From positions 62,001 to 126,000 of the forward strand of contig CAJQUW010006858.1 of NCBI GenBank assembly GCA_907163375.1: 64,000 nt of DNA, given 5' to 3'. The stretch comes from Prostheceraeus crozeri (taxonomy: Eukaryota > Platyhelminthes > Polycladida > Euryleptidae). This document shows positions 11,184 through 23,638 of the stretch, in pieces. Position numbers and translations under genes: made by a program. Numbering within the stretch: position 1 is the stretch's first letter; the number at the start of each line of letters is the position of its first letter. The notes under the pieces are model-generated. The model ran no database searches. It saw nothing but the letters and a program-made list of their open reading frames with translations, and was not told the origin of the DNA.

Positions 11184-12000
11184 GGACTCCTAGGCCCATT
11201 TCAGACAAGGTTTTCTTACTGAACTTCATTTATCTCATAGAAAGGGTCAATATACATCAATTGACATAGACATCGATCTATTTTCACTCATGAAATGTCC
11301 CAGGGGGCCAAACTGAAATACCTCGAAATAGCCCTAATTTCGTGGGCCCACAGTTTGGTGCCACACTTAGGACCCCTTGCAGATGAAAATGAATTCCAAC
11401 AAGGAAGAATACTACAATATAGGTCTCTCAGCTCAAGCAAATAAAATACTAAGTCTATTGGCCATCCATAAGTGGATCTATCGGCCCTCTAAACTAGTCC
11501 AACTTTGACCATGCAAAAGGAGGCCAAATCCCAAGAGTCAAAAATTTCACAAAAATTGCTCCAACTTTCAAGGACTCCTAGGCCCATATCTGATAAAAGT
11601 TTGTTACGGGACCTCATTTTTCTCATAGAATGGGTCAATGTATATCCATTGACATAGACATCGATCAATTTTTACTCATGAAATGTCCCAGGGTGGCCAA
11701 ACTGAAATACCTCAAAATAACCCTAATTTCGTGGGCCCACGGTTTGGTGCCACACTTAGGACCCTTTCTAGATGGAAGTATATTCCAACAGACTAGAATA
11801 CTACAATATAGGTCTCTCAGCTCAAGTAAGTGAAATATCAAGTCTATAGGCCATCCATATCTGGCTCTATCGGCCCTCTAAACTAGTCTAACTTTGACCA
11901 TGCAAAAGGAGGCCAAATCCCAAGAGTCAAAAATTTCACAAAAATTGCTCCAACTTTCAGGGACTCCTAGGCCCACATCTGATAAAAGTTTGTTATTGGC
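11184..12000. repeat. Tandem duplication, 388-bp period, 2.1 copies
   Basis: GGACTCCTAGGCCCA occurs at 11184, 11572 and 11961. The two full copies (11184-11571 and 11572-11960) match closely, including GACATAGACATCGATC and CCTAATTTCGTGGGCCCAC. The third copy is cut after about 40 bp. No coding potential is supported. Confidence 0.85.
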
Positions 12001-12044
12001 CAACATTCATGTGAGATAGAGCATCAATATCTTCTTATTTCCAC

Positions 12045-12160
12045 CTAGTATGATGCCATTACAGGCACTCTAGTTAGTGATACACTCTCATAGTGATGAC
12101 ATCATATAGGCCAATTTATCGCTGTAATCACAAAATTTGTCAAAATGTACCATTGATTTA
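12045..12160. repeat. Flank repeat F, left copy
   Basis: About 115 bp that recurs in the same orientation at 34455-34575, on the other side of the big array (shared core GACATCATATAGGCCAATTT). The two copies differ at roughly one base in ten by eye, so they are older than the array itself. Confidence 0.8.
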
Positions 12161-12334
12161 AAGAGCATTCTTGACAAGTGGTCAACTGCCATCTAATACA
12201 TTGCTTCATGCTGAACATTATTCATTCATTCTCTTCAATAATGATGCCCTGATGGATGTATAAAGAAGTCAATTATCCCTTTAAAAATGTGATAAATTTT
12301 GACCAAATTTGACAAAAAATGAATATTTCCAAGT

Positions 12335-12353
12335 TTGACTGAATTTCAGTCAA
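12335..12353. other. 9-1-9 palindrome, candidate recombinase site (left array end)
   Basis: TTGACTGAATTTCAGTCAA is a perfect inverted repeat of 9-bp arms around a single T. It recurs once per unit in the spacer (13326, 16838, 20372, 23904, 27437, 30971). At the right end (33563-33581) one arm base is changed. The switch between diverged flank and near-identical unit falls at or within about 35 bp of this palindrome on both sides. Its use as a recombination site is inference. Confidence 0.5.
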
Positions 12354-12489
12354 GTTGAATGGGCCATTTGTCACTTTTCAAATTCATGTTCAGTTAGAAT
12401 TATGCCTTTGGATAATGAGATACTCTTTTCCGTATATCCGTAAATTTAAACATTTCATTTCTTCTCATTAAATAGAATAAAGAAAAACA

Positions 12490-13061
12490 ATTTTGGGTCA
12501 TCCAGACCCGCTTTTGCCATAAGGGTACGCAAGGTGGTTAGATGCTTTGTGGTTGACTCTTTATTCTGACACCCATAATTATTTTCATATCGGACATAAC
12601 CAATTCGTAATTCCTCAAACGAGTCGATATGGCGATCGTTGATATTCATAGAATTGTGATTCGCCTCAATCACTGATCCGTATGCTTCTCGGCATCTAAA
12701 AATTAGATTATTTATTTATTATATATATCAAATGTTTATATCAGGAATTCTAACAAATATTCTTATTGACATGAGGAATTCATGATTAAATATTTATATA
12801 CTCAAATCGCAATATATATTCACCTTTCAATGTATTCATAAATGTGTGAATCGTAACCCAACGCCCTGTAATACGCATTCCCCGATCTCAATGTTCTCAA
12901 TACAGATCATCTTGTATATGGCACCTGTTATCATTGAGGTTAGCCGCAATGAGGATTGAAATGTCTACCTCACCAATTGGTGCATGGCATATTTTCATAT
13001 GCCTGAATAATTGCTGAGATTTTTCGGTGCATAGTGGGCAATGTCTTGAGAATCTAGGCAT
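12490..13061 (-). pseudogene. Unit 0: truncated recombinase gene at the left array end
   Basis: Only the zinc-knuckle exon (from 13061) and the beginning of the recombinase exon remain. The recombinase sequence stops at about 12490 and jumps to unit spacer sequence, with about 2.5 kb of the unit missing. Both sides of the junction share AACAA, so the loss looks like a microhomology-mediated deletion. The zinc-knuckle exon has a small local change near 12903 that breaks its frame. This copy cannot encode a recombinase. Confidence 0.85.
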
Positions 13062-14254
13062 CCTGAAAAAAGGATAATAATATGTACATATTACCACAAT
13101 AAAGTATAAATCGTACATAAAATATTTTATAAATTTAAATATTATTAAAAATTACCACCTAAATTAAATGCATTCAAATGTCATGGAATATATTGCTTCA
13201 TGCTAGACATCATTCATTAATTCTCTTCAATTATGATGCCTGCTGTATGTTTAAATAAGTCAATTATCTCTTTAAAAATGTGATAAATTATGACCAAATT
13301 TGACAAAAAATGAATATTTCCAAGTTTGACTGAATTTCAGTCAAGTTGAATGGGCCATTTGTCACTTTTCAAATTCATGTTCAGTTAGAATTATGCCTTT
13401 TCCGTATATCCGTAAATTTAAACATTTCATTTCTTCTCATTAAATAGAATAAAGAAAAACAAACACTTGTTCATCCATATCAAATCTGATTATTCAAATT
13501 TATGTAAATTCGATGATTTCATAGAATGTCTTACGCTTTATCAAAGTTAACTATTTCAAACTGTTTATATACAATAATACATCATCCACAAATATACTTC
13601 ACATATATGTACATGTTGAGATTCTATAAGCTTGATTAGCATGTTCATCATCAACAATTAGAATGGAGGAAGAATGAAATTAAATTTTCAAATTTACATA
13701 TGATACGTCTTTGTACTAATTCTCCATAATCCATCAACACTCCATTCTCGTATTTACAATAATGTACATCATGGCCATTTCATATTTTCTTATCTACATA
13801 TTTACAAACGCTGTTGACCCCAATACAAAGGTTAATGTGTTTCGTGTTTTGCATGTTATGTACTAAAAGATATGACATGTGATTGTTTGTATGATTAACC
13901 AATTATGACCTGAAATTCAATAATTAGTTCTATATACAATTTAGGTAACAGATTATATTATGCTGTTTGAAATATATATGAATCTACATGTCTATATACA
14001 TACAAATCTTACGTACAAATGTATGCCGAAATCATACGAATACTTTGTCTTATCATGAAATAGTCTTAATTGGTTTACAATGTATGTGATTTTGTAGGAA
14101 AGCCATGATGAATAATAAAGAAGAAATTTTATTTATTTACCTATCATTTTTGAGTGAATCCTATATCGTCGTCCAAAAAGTCACTACTTCACTCTTTATC
14201 ATTCTAAATTAAATGCACTATACATATAGCATGTTAATAGATTATGAATTATAT

Positions 14255-16572
14255 TTATAAATCCCTGAACCTAGCTAATGTAGTCCGCGGTCTTATTTTC
14301 CCCATTTTCACTAAATTGCGGTACTTATCGCGAACTTGCATCCCGGTACGTCGGCCACCAAATAAATTACGCCCAATTATTGCCCAAGAGGGACTTTCAT
14401 TACGTTCAAACTCACTAATGAGTGCCTCTTCTTCATTGGAAGTCCAAGGCACTCGTGTTTTGAATGTTGATGTTGAAGTACCTGTTGTTGATACTGGGCT
14501 GTTAGGTATGCTCATGTTATCATTTGTTGAATTTTGAATGTCTGCATTGTCTGCTGAATCAGGTATTGTATTAAAAATTGTGGTTTGAGTGTCAGATTGA
14601 GGAATGTGTTGATGTGGAGGTGTCTGCTTGCTGTGGAGGTGGGTTCAAATGACGTGGTTTCTTAATGATGACTCGACTGGAGTAGGTTACTGTGTTTGAT
14701 GTGGTTGGTTGATCTGTGTTTACTAAATCCCTATATGTATCTATAATGGTCCTACTTCGGTCGGAGATTTCTGAACAGTCAGAGAAATTGTCTTCCGATT
14801 CAGATGTTAACTCATCGTCATCACATGAATTAGCATCATCCTCAGGCAATTTCTGTACAGTCCATATCATCTTCTCTAATAGGAGATGATGACCTGGCGG
14901 GGTCAATGACGTACACTCCGTCAATTATATTTATCCCAGGTCTGATTCCGCTGTCGGCCATGCGTATCGGAAAAGATTGTAACCTATGTAACAGTTGTGC
15001 CATTTGAAGTTGTGTATCATTGTCTGTCAAGGGTTGGGCGACTGGGTGCTTGAATGTTTATTGTGTTTCGGTTGTCATTTTGTGGCCATGGTGGATGCGT
15101 TGTGAAGTCGTATGATGTCTCGTTTCCGCTCATGATCGAATCAATGAAGTCTACGCCTTGTCTTCGAGCTTCAATTTGGTCACTAAGGTCGTAGTGCCTC
15201 ATCATGGTCGCTGCCGAATGATTCATGTGCCTGGATACTGATGGTATCAAACTGTTGTTCCGGCGAGAAACTTCTGTGGCAGGGACCTTGCGGAAAAGAG
15301 ACATCAAGACTGGTCTTACTTTTGTCATTTGTTCAACATTCTTTTTCATGCGCTTACGAAAATTGTTGCTTTCATAAAAAAGAATGTTATTCTGTTCAAC
15401 GCGAAAAAAGAAAGGCTTCTGAAGAGTCATGATGTCGAAAGATATCGTAAAAGCCGAGGAGAAAATTTCTTTCTATTGGTGTAACAAAAACAAACGCAGG
15501 ACCGACAGCTCGATCAGTTTTATGATTTTGCATTTTAATGACGTAGTCCCTGTCAGGATCACTGTTATCTAACTGTATTCCCGCCAGAACCTCCTCCCAG
15601 GTAGAATTCATGAAGGTGGCCAGTCGTACTGGGTTGCGCGCGTACAACATGTACCCAAATCTCAAAATCCATTTGGATGCAGTCACTAAATTATTAGACG
15701 TTCTCAATAGATTTAAGGGGTCTACAAACTCCCCTACGGTTCCTGGTTTCCGTAAATCTTGCATTGCCTTAAAAGTGTTGTTATACAATACAAGATTGGG
15801 AGTTTTATTCGATTTTTTCGTCTTTGACGTTTGGTATTTGCTTTAATGTAAAAAGCTATATAATTGCTGGAATATTTAAGGCATTGTTGAAGAAAGTTGT
15901 ATAAAGACATGAGTGCATTCATGTAATTAGCCTTTGTATTGGGGGCAAGGCTTTCGTTTTCAATTACTAGTGATGAGATAATATCGTCATTCAGTAACAA
16001 TTTTGGGTCATCCAGACCCGCTTTTGCCATAAGGGTACGCAAGGTGGTTAGATGCTTTGTGGTTGACTCTTTATTCTGACACCCATAATTATTTTCATAT
16101 CGGACATAACCAATTCGTAATTCCTCAAACGAGTCGATATGGCGATCGTTGATATTCATAGAATCGTGATTCGCCTCAATCACTGATCCGTATGCTTCTC
16201 GGCATCTAAAAATTAGATAATTTATTTATTATATATATCAAATGTTTATATCAGGAATTCTAACAAATATTCTTATTGACATGAGGAATTCATGATTAAA
16301 TATTTATATACTCAAATCGCAATATATATTCACCTTTCAATGTATTCATAAATGTGTGAATCGGAACCCAACGCCCTGTAATACGCATTCCCCGATCTCA
16401 ATGTTCTCAATACTATATCATCTTGTATATGGCACCTGTTATCATTGAGGTTAGCCGCAATGAGGATTGAAATGTCTACCTCACCAATTGGTGCATGGCA
16501 TATTTTCATATGCCTGAATAATTGCTGAGATTTTTCGGTGCATAGTGGGCAATGTCTTGAGAATCTAGGCAT
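14255..16572 (-). pseudogene. Unit 1: tyrosine recombinase-Myb gene
   Basis: Full-length copy; see unit 2 for the architecture. Exon 1 runs 16572 to 16334, the donor is AAAG|GTGAAT, and exon 2 starts at 16205 after TTTTTAG. This copy has six instead of seven T in the run near 15814, which puts the recombinase N-terminal part (to 15734) and the catalytic part (from 15788) in different frames. It shares the variant NNxYMLYARNP-type region (GYM in place of GSM) with units 5 and 6. The four downstream +1 steps are the same as in unit 2. An AATAAA polyadenylation-like signal lies about 120 bp beyond the Myb stop, on the minus strand. Confidence 0.85.
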
Positions 16573-16639
16573 CCTGAAAAAAGGATAATAATACGTACAT
16601 ATTACCACAATAAAGTATAAATCGTACATGAAATATTTT

Positions 16640-17785
16640 ATAAATTTAAATATTATTAAAAATTACCACCTAAATTAAATGCATTCAAATGTCATGGAAT
16701 ATATTGCTTCATGCTAGACATCATTCATTAATTCTCTTCAATTATGATGCCCTGCTGTATGTTTAAATAAGTCAATTATCTCTTTAAAAATGTGATAAAT
16801 TATGACCAAATTTGACAAAAAATGAATATTTCCAAGTTTGACTGAATTTCAGTCAAGTTGAATGGGCCATTTGTCACTTTTCAAATTCATGTTCAGTTAG
16901 AATTATGCCTTTGGATAATGAGATACTCTTTTCCGTATATCCGTAAATTTAAACATTTCATTTCTTCTCATTAAATAGAATAAAGAAAAACAAACACTTG
17001 TTCATCCATATCAAATCTGATTATTCAAATTTATGTAAATTCGATGATTTCATAGAATGTCTTACGCTTTATCAAAGTTAACTATTTCAAACTGTTTATA
17101 TACAATAATACATCATCCACAAATATACTTCACATATATGTACATGTTGAGATTCTATAAGCTTGATTAGCATGTTCATCATCAACAATTAGAATGGAGG
17201 AAGAATGAAATTAAATTTTCAAATTTACATATGATACGTCTTTGTACTAATTCTCCATAATCCATCAACACTCCATTCTCGTATTTACAATAATGTACAT
17301 CATGGCCATTTCATATTTTCTTATCTACATATTTACAAACGCTGTTGACCCCAATACAAAGGTTAATGTGTTTCGTGTTTTGCATGTTATGTACTAAAAG
17401 ATATGACATGTGATTGTTTGTATGATTAACCAATTATGACCTGAAATTCAATAATTAGTTCTATATACAATTTAGGTAACAGATTATATTATGCTGTTTG
17501 AAATATATATGAATCTACATGTCTATATACATACAAATCTTACGTACAAATGTATGCCGAAATCATACGAATACTTTGTCTTATCATGAAATAGTCTTAA
17601 TTGGTTTACAATGTATGTGATTTTGTAGGAAAGTCATGATGAATAATAAAGAAGAAATTTTATTTTTTTACCTATCATTTTTGAGTGAATCCTATATCGT
17701 CGTCCAAAAAGTCACTACTTCACTCTTTATCATTCTAAATTAAATGCACTATACATATAGCATGTTAATAGATTATGAATTATAT
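16640..17785. other. Unit spacer (1.15 kb, once per unit)
   Basis: AT-rich spacer between the 5' end of one gene and the 3' end of the next, repeated in all units. It carries the 9-1-9 palindrome (16838-16856 here). On the minus strand it has an AATAAA-type run near 17660, about 120 bp after the Myb stop of the next unit, that could serve as a polyadenylation signal. Small potential exons such as ATGATAG|GTAAAT occur but are not supported further. No other gene is recognised. Confidence 0.5.
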
Positions 17786-20106
17786 TTATAAATCCCTGAA
17801 CCTAGCTAATGTAGTCCGCGGTCTTATTTTCCCCATTTTCACTAAATTGCGGTACTTATCGCGAACTTGCATCCCGGTACGTCGGCCACCAAATAAATTA
17901 CGCCCAATTATTGCCCAAGAGGGACTTTCATTACGTTCAAACTCACTAATGAGTGCCTCTTCTTCATTGGAAGTCCAAGGCACTCGTGTTTTGAATGTTG
18001 ATGTTGAAGTACCTGTTGTTGATACTGGGCTGTTAGGTATGCTCATGTTATCATTTGTTGAATTTTGAATGTCTGCATTGTCTGCTGAATCAGGTATTGT
18101 ATTAAAAATTGTGGTTTGAGTGTCAGATTGAGGAATGTGTTGATGTGGAGGTGTCTGCTTGCTGTGGAGGTGGGTTCAAATGACGTGGTTTCTTAATGAT
18201 GACTCGACTGGAGTAGGTTACTGTGTTTGATGTGGTTGGTTGATCTGTGTTTACTAAATCCCTATATGTATCTATAATGGTCCTACTTCGGTCGGAGATT
18301 TCTGAACAGTCAGAGAAATTGTCTTCCGATTCAGATGTTAACTCATCGTCATCACATGAATTAGCATCATCCTCAGGCAATTTCTGTACAGTCCATATCA
18401 TCTTCTCTAATAGGAGATGATGACCTGGCGGGGTCAATGACGTACACTCCGTCAATTATATTTATCCCAGGTCTGATTCCGCTGTCGGCCATGCGTATCG
18501 GAAAAGATTGTAACCTATGTAACAGTTGTGCCATTTGAAGTTGTGTATCATTGTCTGTCAAGGGTTGGGCGACTGGGTGCTTGAATGTTTATTGTGTTTC
18601 GGTTGTCATTTTGTGGCCATGGTGGATGCGTTGTGAAGTCGTATGATGTCTCGTTTCCGCTCATGATCGAATCAATGAAGTCTACGCCTTGTCTTCGAGC
18701 TTCAATTTGGTCACTAAGGTCGTAGTGCCTCATCATGGTCGCTGCCGAATGATTCATGTGCCTGGATACTGATGGTATCAAACTGTTGTTCCGGCGAGAA
18801 ACTTCTGTGGCAGGGACCTTGCGGAAAAGAGACATCAAGACTGGTCTTACTTTTGTCATTTGTTCAACATTATTTTTCATGCGCTTACGAAAATTGTTGC
18901 TTTCATAAAAAAGAATGTTATTCTGTTCAACGCGAAAAAAGAAAGGCTTCTGAAGAGTCATGATGTCGAAAGATATCGTAAAAGTCGAGGAGAAAATTTC
19001 TTTCTATTGGTGTAACAAAAACAAACGCAGGACCGACAGCTCGATCAGTTTTATGATTTTGCATTTTAATGACGTAGTCCCTGTCAGGATCACTGTTATC
19101 TAACTGTATTCCCGCCAGAACCTCCTCCCAGGTAGAATTCATGAAGGTGACCAATCGTACTGGGTTGCGCGCGTACAGCATGCTCCCAGATCTCAAAATC
19201 CATTTGGATGCAGTCACTAAATTATTGGACGTTCTCAATAGATTTAAGGGGTCTACAAACTCCCCTACGGTTCCTGGTTTCCGTAAATCTTGCATTGCCT
19301 TAAAAGTGTTGTTATACAATACAAGATTGGGAGTTTTATTCGATTTTTTTCGTCTTTGACGTTTGGTATTTGCTTTAATGTAAAAAGCTATATAATTGCT
19401 GGAATATTTAAGGCATTGTTGAAGAAAGTTGTATAAAGACATGAGTGCATTCATGTAATTAGCCTTTGTATTGGGGGCAAGGCTTTCGTTTTCAATTACT
19501 AGTGATGAGATAATATCGTCATTCAGTAACAATTTTGGGTCATCCAGACCCGCTTTTGCCATAAGGGTACGCAAGGTGGTTAGATGCTTTGTGGTTGACT
19601 CTTTATTCTGACACCCATAATTATTTTCATATCGGACATAACCAATTCGTAATTCCTCAAACGAGTCGATATGGCGATCGTTGATATTCATAGAATCGTG
19701 ATTCGCCTCAATCACTGATCCGTATGCTTCTCGGCATCTAAAAATTAGATAATTTATTTATTATATATATCAAATGTTTATATCAGGAATTCTAACAAAT
19801 ATTCTTATTGACATGAGGAATTCATGATTAAATATTTATATACTCAAATCGCAATATATATATTCACCTTTCAATGTATTCATAAATGTGTGAATCGGAA
19901 CCCAATGCCCTGTAATACGCATTCCCCGATCTCAATGTTCTCAATACTATATCATCTTGTATATGGCACCTGTTATCATTGAGGTTAGCCGCAATGAGGA
20001 ATGAAATGTCTACCTCACCAATTGGTGCATGGCATATTTTCATATGCCTGAATAATTGCTGAGATTTTTCGGTGCATAGTGGGCAATGTCTTGAGAATCT
20101 AGGCAT
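17786..20106 (-). CDS. Unit 2: zinc-knuckle / tyrosine recombinase / telobox-Myb gene (reference copy)
   Basis: Best-preserved copy. Exon 1 (ATG at 20106, preceded by acceptor TTTTTTCAG|G, so an upstream non-coding exon is likely) encodes a C2HC finger (CPLCTEKSQQLFRHMKICH) and ends at donor 19868. Exon 2 starts at 19737 and opens with the core-binding domain. The catalytic domain follows: Arg in NPVRLVTFMNSTWEEV (about 19157), Lys in HKTDR (19052), Arg in LFRK (18823), His in MNHS (18751) and Tyr in MRHYDL (18724). The His of the usual HxxR box is Ser here. Next come a Ser/Thr/acidic linker (DDDELTSESEDNFSD) and a C-terminal Myb (PWTSNEEEAL...VRDKYRNL), like the telobox of TRF proteins. Four +1 frame steps, each at a TGA (18927, 18548, 18373, 18123), separate the parts. 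Whether a full protein is made is unknown. Confidence 0.75.
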
Positions 20107-21320
20107 CCTGAAAAAAGGATAATAATATGTACATATTACCACAATAAAGTATAAATCGTACATAAAATATTTTATAAATTTAAATATTATTAAAAATTAC
20201 CACCTAAATTAAATGCATTCAAATGTCATGGAATATATTGCTTCATGCTAGACATCATTCATTAATTCTCTTCAATTATGATGCCCTGCTGTATGTTTAA
20301 ATAAGTCAATTATCTCTTTAAAAATGTGATAAATTATGACCAAATTTGACAAAAAATGAATATTTCCAAGTTTGACTGAATTTCAGTCAAGTTGAATGGG
20401 CCATTTGTCACTTTTCAAATTCATGTTCAGTTAGAATTATGCCTTTGGATAATGAGATACTCTTTTCCGTATATCCGTAAATTTAAACATTTCATTTCTT
20501 CTCATTAAATAGAATAAAGAAAAACAAACACTTGTTCATCCATATCAAATCTGATTATTCAAATTTATGTAAAATTCGATGATTTCATAGAATGTCTTAC
20601 GCTTTATCAAAGTTAACTATTTCAAACTGTTTATATACAATAATACATCATCCACAAATATACTTCACATATATGTACATGTTGAGATTCTATAAGCTTG
20701 ATTAGCATGTTCATCATCAACAATTAGAATGGAGGAAGAATGAAATTAAATTTTCAAATTTACATATGATACGTCTTTGTACTAATTCTCCATAATCCAT
20801 CAACACTCCATTCTCGTATTTACAATAATGTACATCATGGCCATTTCATATTTTCTTATCTACATATTTACAAACGCTGTTGACCCCAATACAAAGGTTA
20901 ATGTGTTTCGTGTTTTGCATGTTATGTACTAAAAGATATGACATGTGATTGTTTGTATGATTAACCAATTATGACCTGAAATTCAATAATTAGTTCTATA
21001 TACAATTTAGGTAACAGATTATATTATGCTGTTTGAAATATATATGAATCTACATGTCTATATACATACAAATCTTACGTACAAATGTATGCCGAAATCA
21101 TACGAATACTTTGTCTTATCATGAAATAGTCTTAATTGGTTTACAATGTATGTGATTTTGTAGGAAAGTCATGATGAATAATAAAGAAGAAATTTTATTT
21201 ATTTACCTATCATTTTTGAGTGAATCCTATATCGTCGTCCAAAAAGTCACTACTTCACTCTTTATCATTCTAAATTAAATGCACTATACATATAGCATGT
21301 TAATAGATTATGAATTATAT

Positions 21321-23638
21321 TTATAAATCCCTGAACCTAGCTAATGTAGTCCGCGGTCTTATTTTCCCCATTTTCACTAAATTGCGGTACTTATCGCGAA
21401 CTTGCATCCCGGTACGTCGGCCACCAAATAAATTACGCCCAATTATTGCCCAAGAGGGACTTTCATTACGTTCAAACTCACTAATGAGTGCCTCTTCTTC
21501 ATTGGAAGTCCAAGGCACTCGTGTTTTGAATGTTGATGTTGAAGTACCTGTTGTTGATACTGGGCTGTTAGGTATGCTCATGTTATCATTTGTTGAATTT
21601 TGAATGTCTGCATTGTCTGCTGAATCAGGTATTGTATTAAAAATTGTGGTTTGAGTGTCAGATTGAGGAATGTGTTGATGTGGAGGTGTCTGCTTGCTGT
21701 GGAGGTGGGTTCAAATGACGTGGTTTCTTAATGATGACTCGACTGGAGTAGGTTACTGTGTTTGATGTGGTTGGTTGATCTGTGTTTACTAAATCCCTAT
21801 ATGTATCTATAATGGTCCTACTTCGGTCGGAGATTTCTGAACAGTCAGAGAAATTGTCTTCCGATTCAGATGTTAACTCATCGTCATCACATGAATTAGC
21901 ATCATCCTCAGGCAATTTCTGTACAGTCCATATCATCTTCTCTAATAGGAGATGATGACCTGGCGGGGTCAATGACGTACACTCCGTCAATTATATTTAT
22001 CCCAGGTCTGATTCCGCTGTCGGCCATGCGTATCGGAAAAGATTGTAACCTATGTAACAGTTGTGCCATTTGAAGTTGTGTATCATTGTCTGTCAAGGGT
22101 TGGGCGACTGGGTGCTTGAATGTTTATTGTGTTTCGGTTGTCATTTTGTGGCCATGGTGGATGCGTTGTGAAGTCGTATGATGTCTCGTTTCCGCTCATG
22201 ATCGAATCAATGAAGTCTACGCCTTGTCTTCGAGCTTCAATTTGGTCACTAAGGTCGTAGTGCCTCATCATGGTCGCTGCCGAATGATTCATGTGCCTGG
22301 ATACTGATGGTATCAAACTGTTGTTCCGGCGAGAAACTTCTGTGGCAGGGACCTTGCGGAAAAGAGACATCAAGACTGGTCTTACTTTTGTCATTTGTTC
22401 AACATTCTTTTTCATGCGCTTACGAAAATTGTTGCTTTCATAAAAAAGAATGTTATTCTGTTCAACGCGAAAAAAGAAAGGCTTCTGAAGAGTCATGATG
22501 TCGAAAGATATCGTAAAAGTCGAGGAGAAAATTTCTTTCTATTGGTGTAACAAAAACAAACGCAGGACCGACAGCTCGATTAGTTTTATGATTTTGCATT
22601 TTAATGACGTAGTCCCTGTCAGGATCACTGTTATCTAACTGTATTCCCGCCAGAACCTCCTCCCAGGTAGAATTCATGAAGGTGACCAATCGTACTGGGT
22701 TGCGCGCGTACAGCATGCTCCCAGATCTCAAAATCCATTTGGATGCAGTCACTAAATTATTGGACGTTCTCAATAGATTTAAGGGGTCTACAAACTCCCT
22801 ACGGTTCCTGGTTTCCGTAAATCTTGCATTGCCTTAAAAGTGTTGTTATACAATACAAGATTGGGAGTTTTATTCGATTTTTTTCGTCTTTGACGTTTGG
22901 TATTTGCTTTAATGTAAAAAGCTATATAATTGCTGGAATATTTAAGGCATTGTTGAAGAAAGTTGTATAAAGACATGAGTGCATTCATGTAATTAGCCTT
23001 TGTATTGGGGGCAAGGCTTTCGTTTTCAATTACTAGTGATGAGATAATATCGTCATTCAGTAACAATTTTGGGTCATCCAGACCCGCTTTTGCCATAAGG
23101 GTACGCAAGGTGGTTAGATGCTTTGTGGTTGACTCTTTATTCTGACACCCATAATTATTTTCATATCGGACATAACCAATTCGTAATTCCTCAAACGAGT
23201 CGATATGGCGATCGTTGATATTCATAGAATCGTGATTCGCCTCAATCACTGATCCGTATGCTTCTCGGCATCTAAAAATTAGATAATTTATTTATTATAT
23301 ATATCAAATGTTTATATCAGGAATTCTAACAAATATTCTTATTGACATGAGGAATTCATGATTAAATATTTATATACTCAAATCGCAATATATATTCACC
23401 TTTCAATGTATTCATAAATGTGTGAATCGGAACCCAATGCCCTGTAATACGCATTCCCCGATCTCAATGTTCTCAATACTATATCATCTTGTATATGGCA
23501 CCTGTTATCATTGAGGTTAGCCGCAATGAGGAATGAAATGTCTACCTCACCAATTGGTGCATGGCATATTTTCATATGCCTGAATAATTGCTGAGATTTT
23601 TCGGTGCATAGTGGGCAATGTCTTGAGAATCTAGGCAT
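21321..23638 (-). pseudogene. Unit 3: tyrosine recombinase-Myb gene
   Basis: Same architecture as unit 2 and the same four TGA/+1 steps. It keeps seven T in the run near 22880, so the recombinase N-terminal part is in frame there. It has lost one C in CTCCCCT near 22796, which breaks the frame inside the recombinase between the core-binding and catalytic parts (frames end at 22788 and restart at 22773). The break is private to this copy, so copies are decaying independently. Confidence 0.85.

Noticed and set aside
14244-14537. 97-residue plus-strand frame repeated in every unit (also at 17775, 21310, 24841, 28375, 31908)
   Set aside because: It is the antisense shadow of the Myb domain. It has no motif of its own, and the repetition comes from the array.
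16162-16205. A further TGA/+1 step at the start of the recombinase exon (ATGCCGAGAAGC reading into TGA)
   Set aside because: Splicing of exon 1 (ending at 16334) to 16205 puts the exon directly into the correct frame, so no frame step is needed there.
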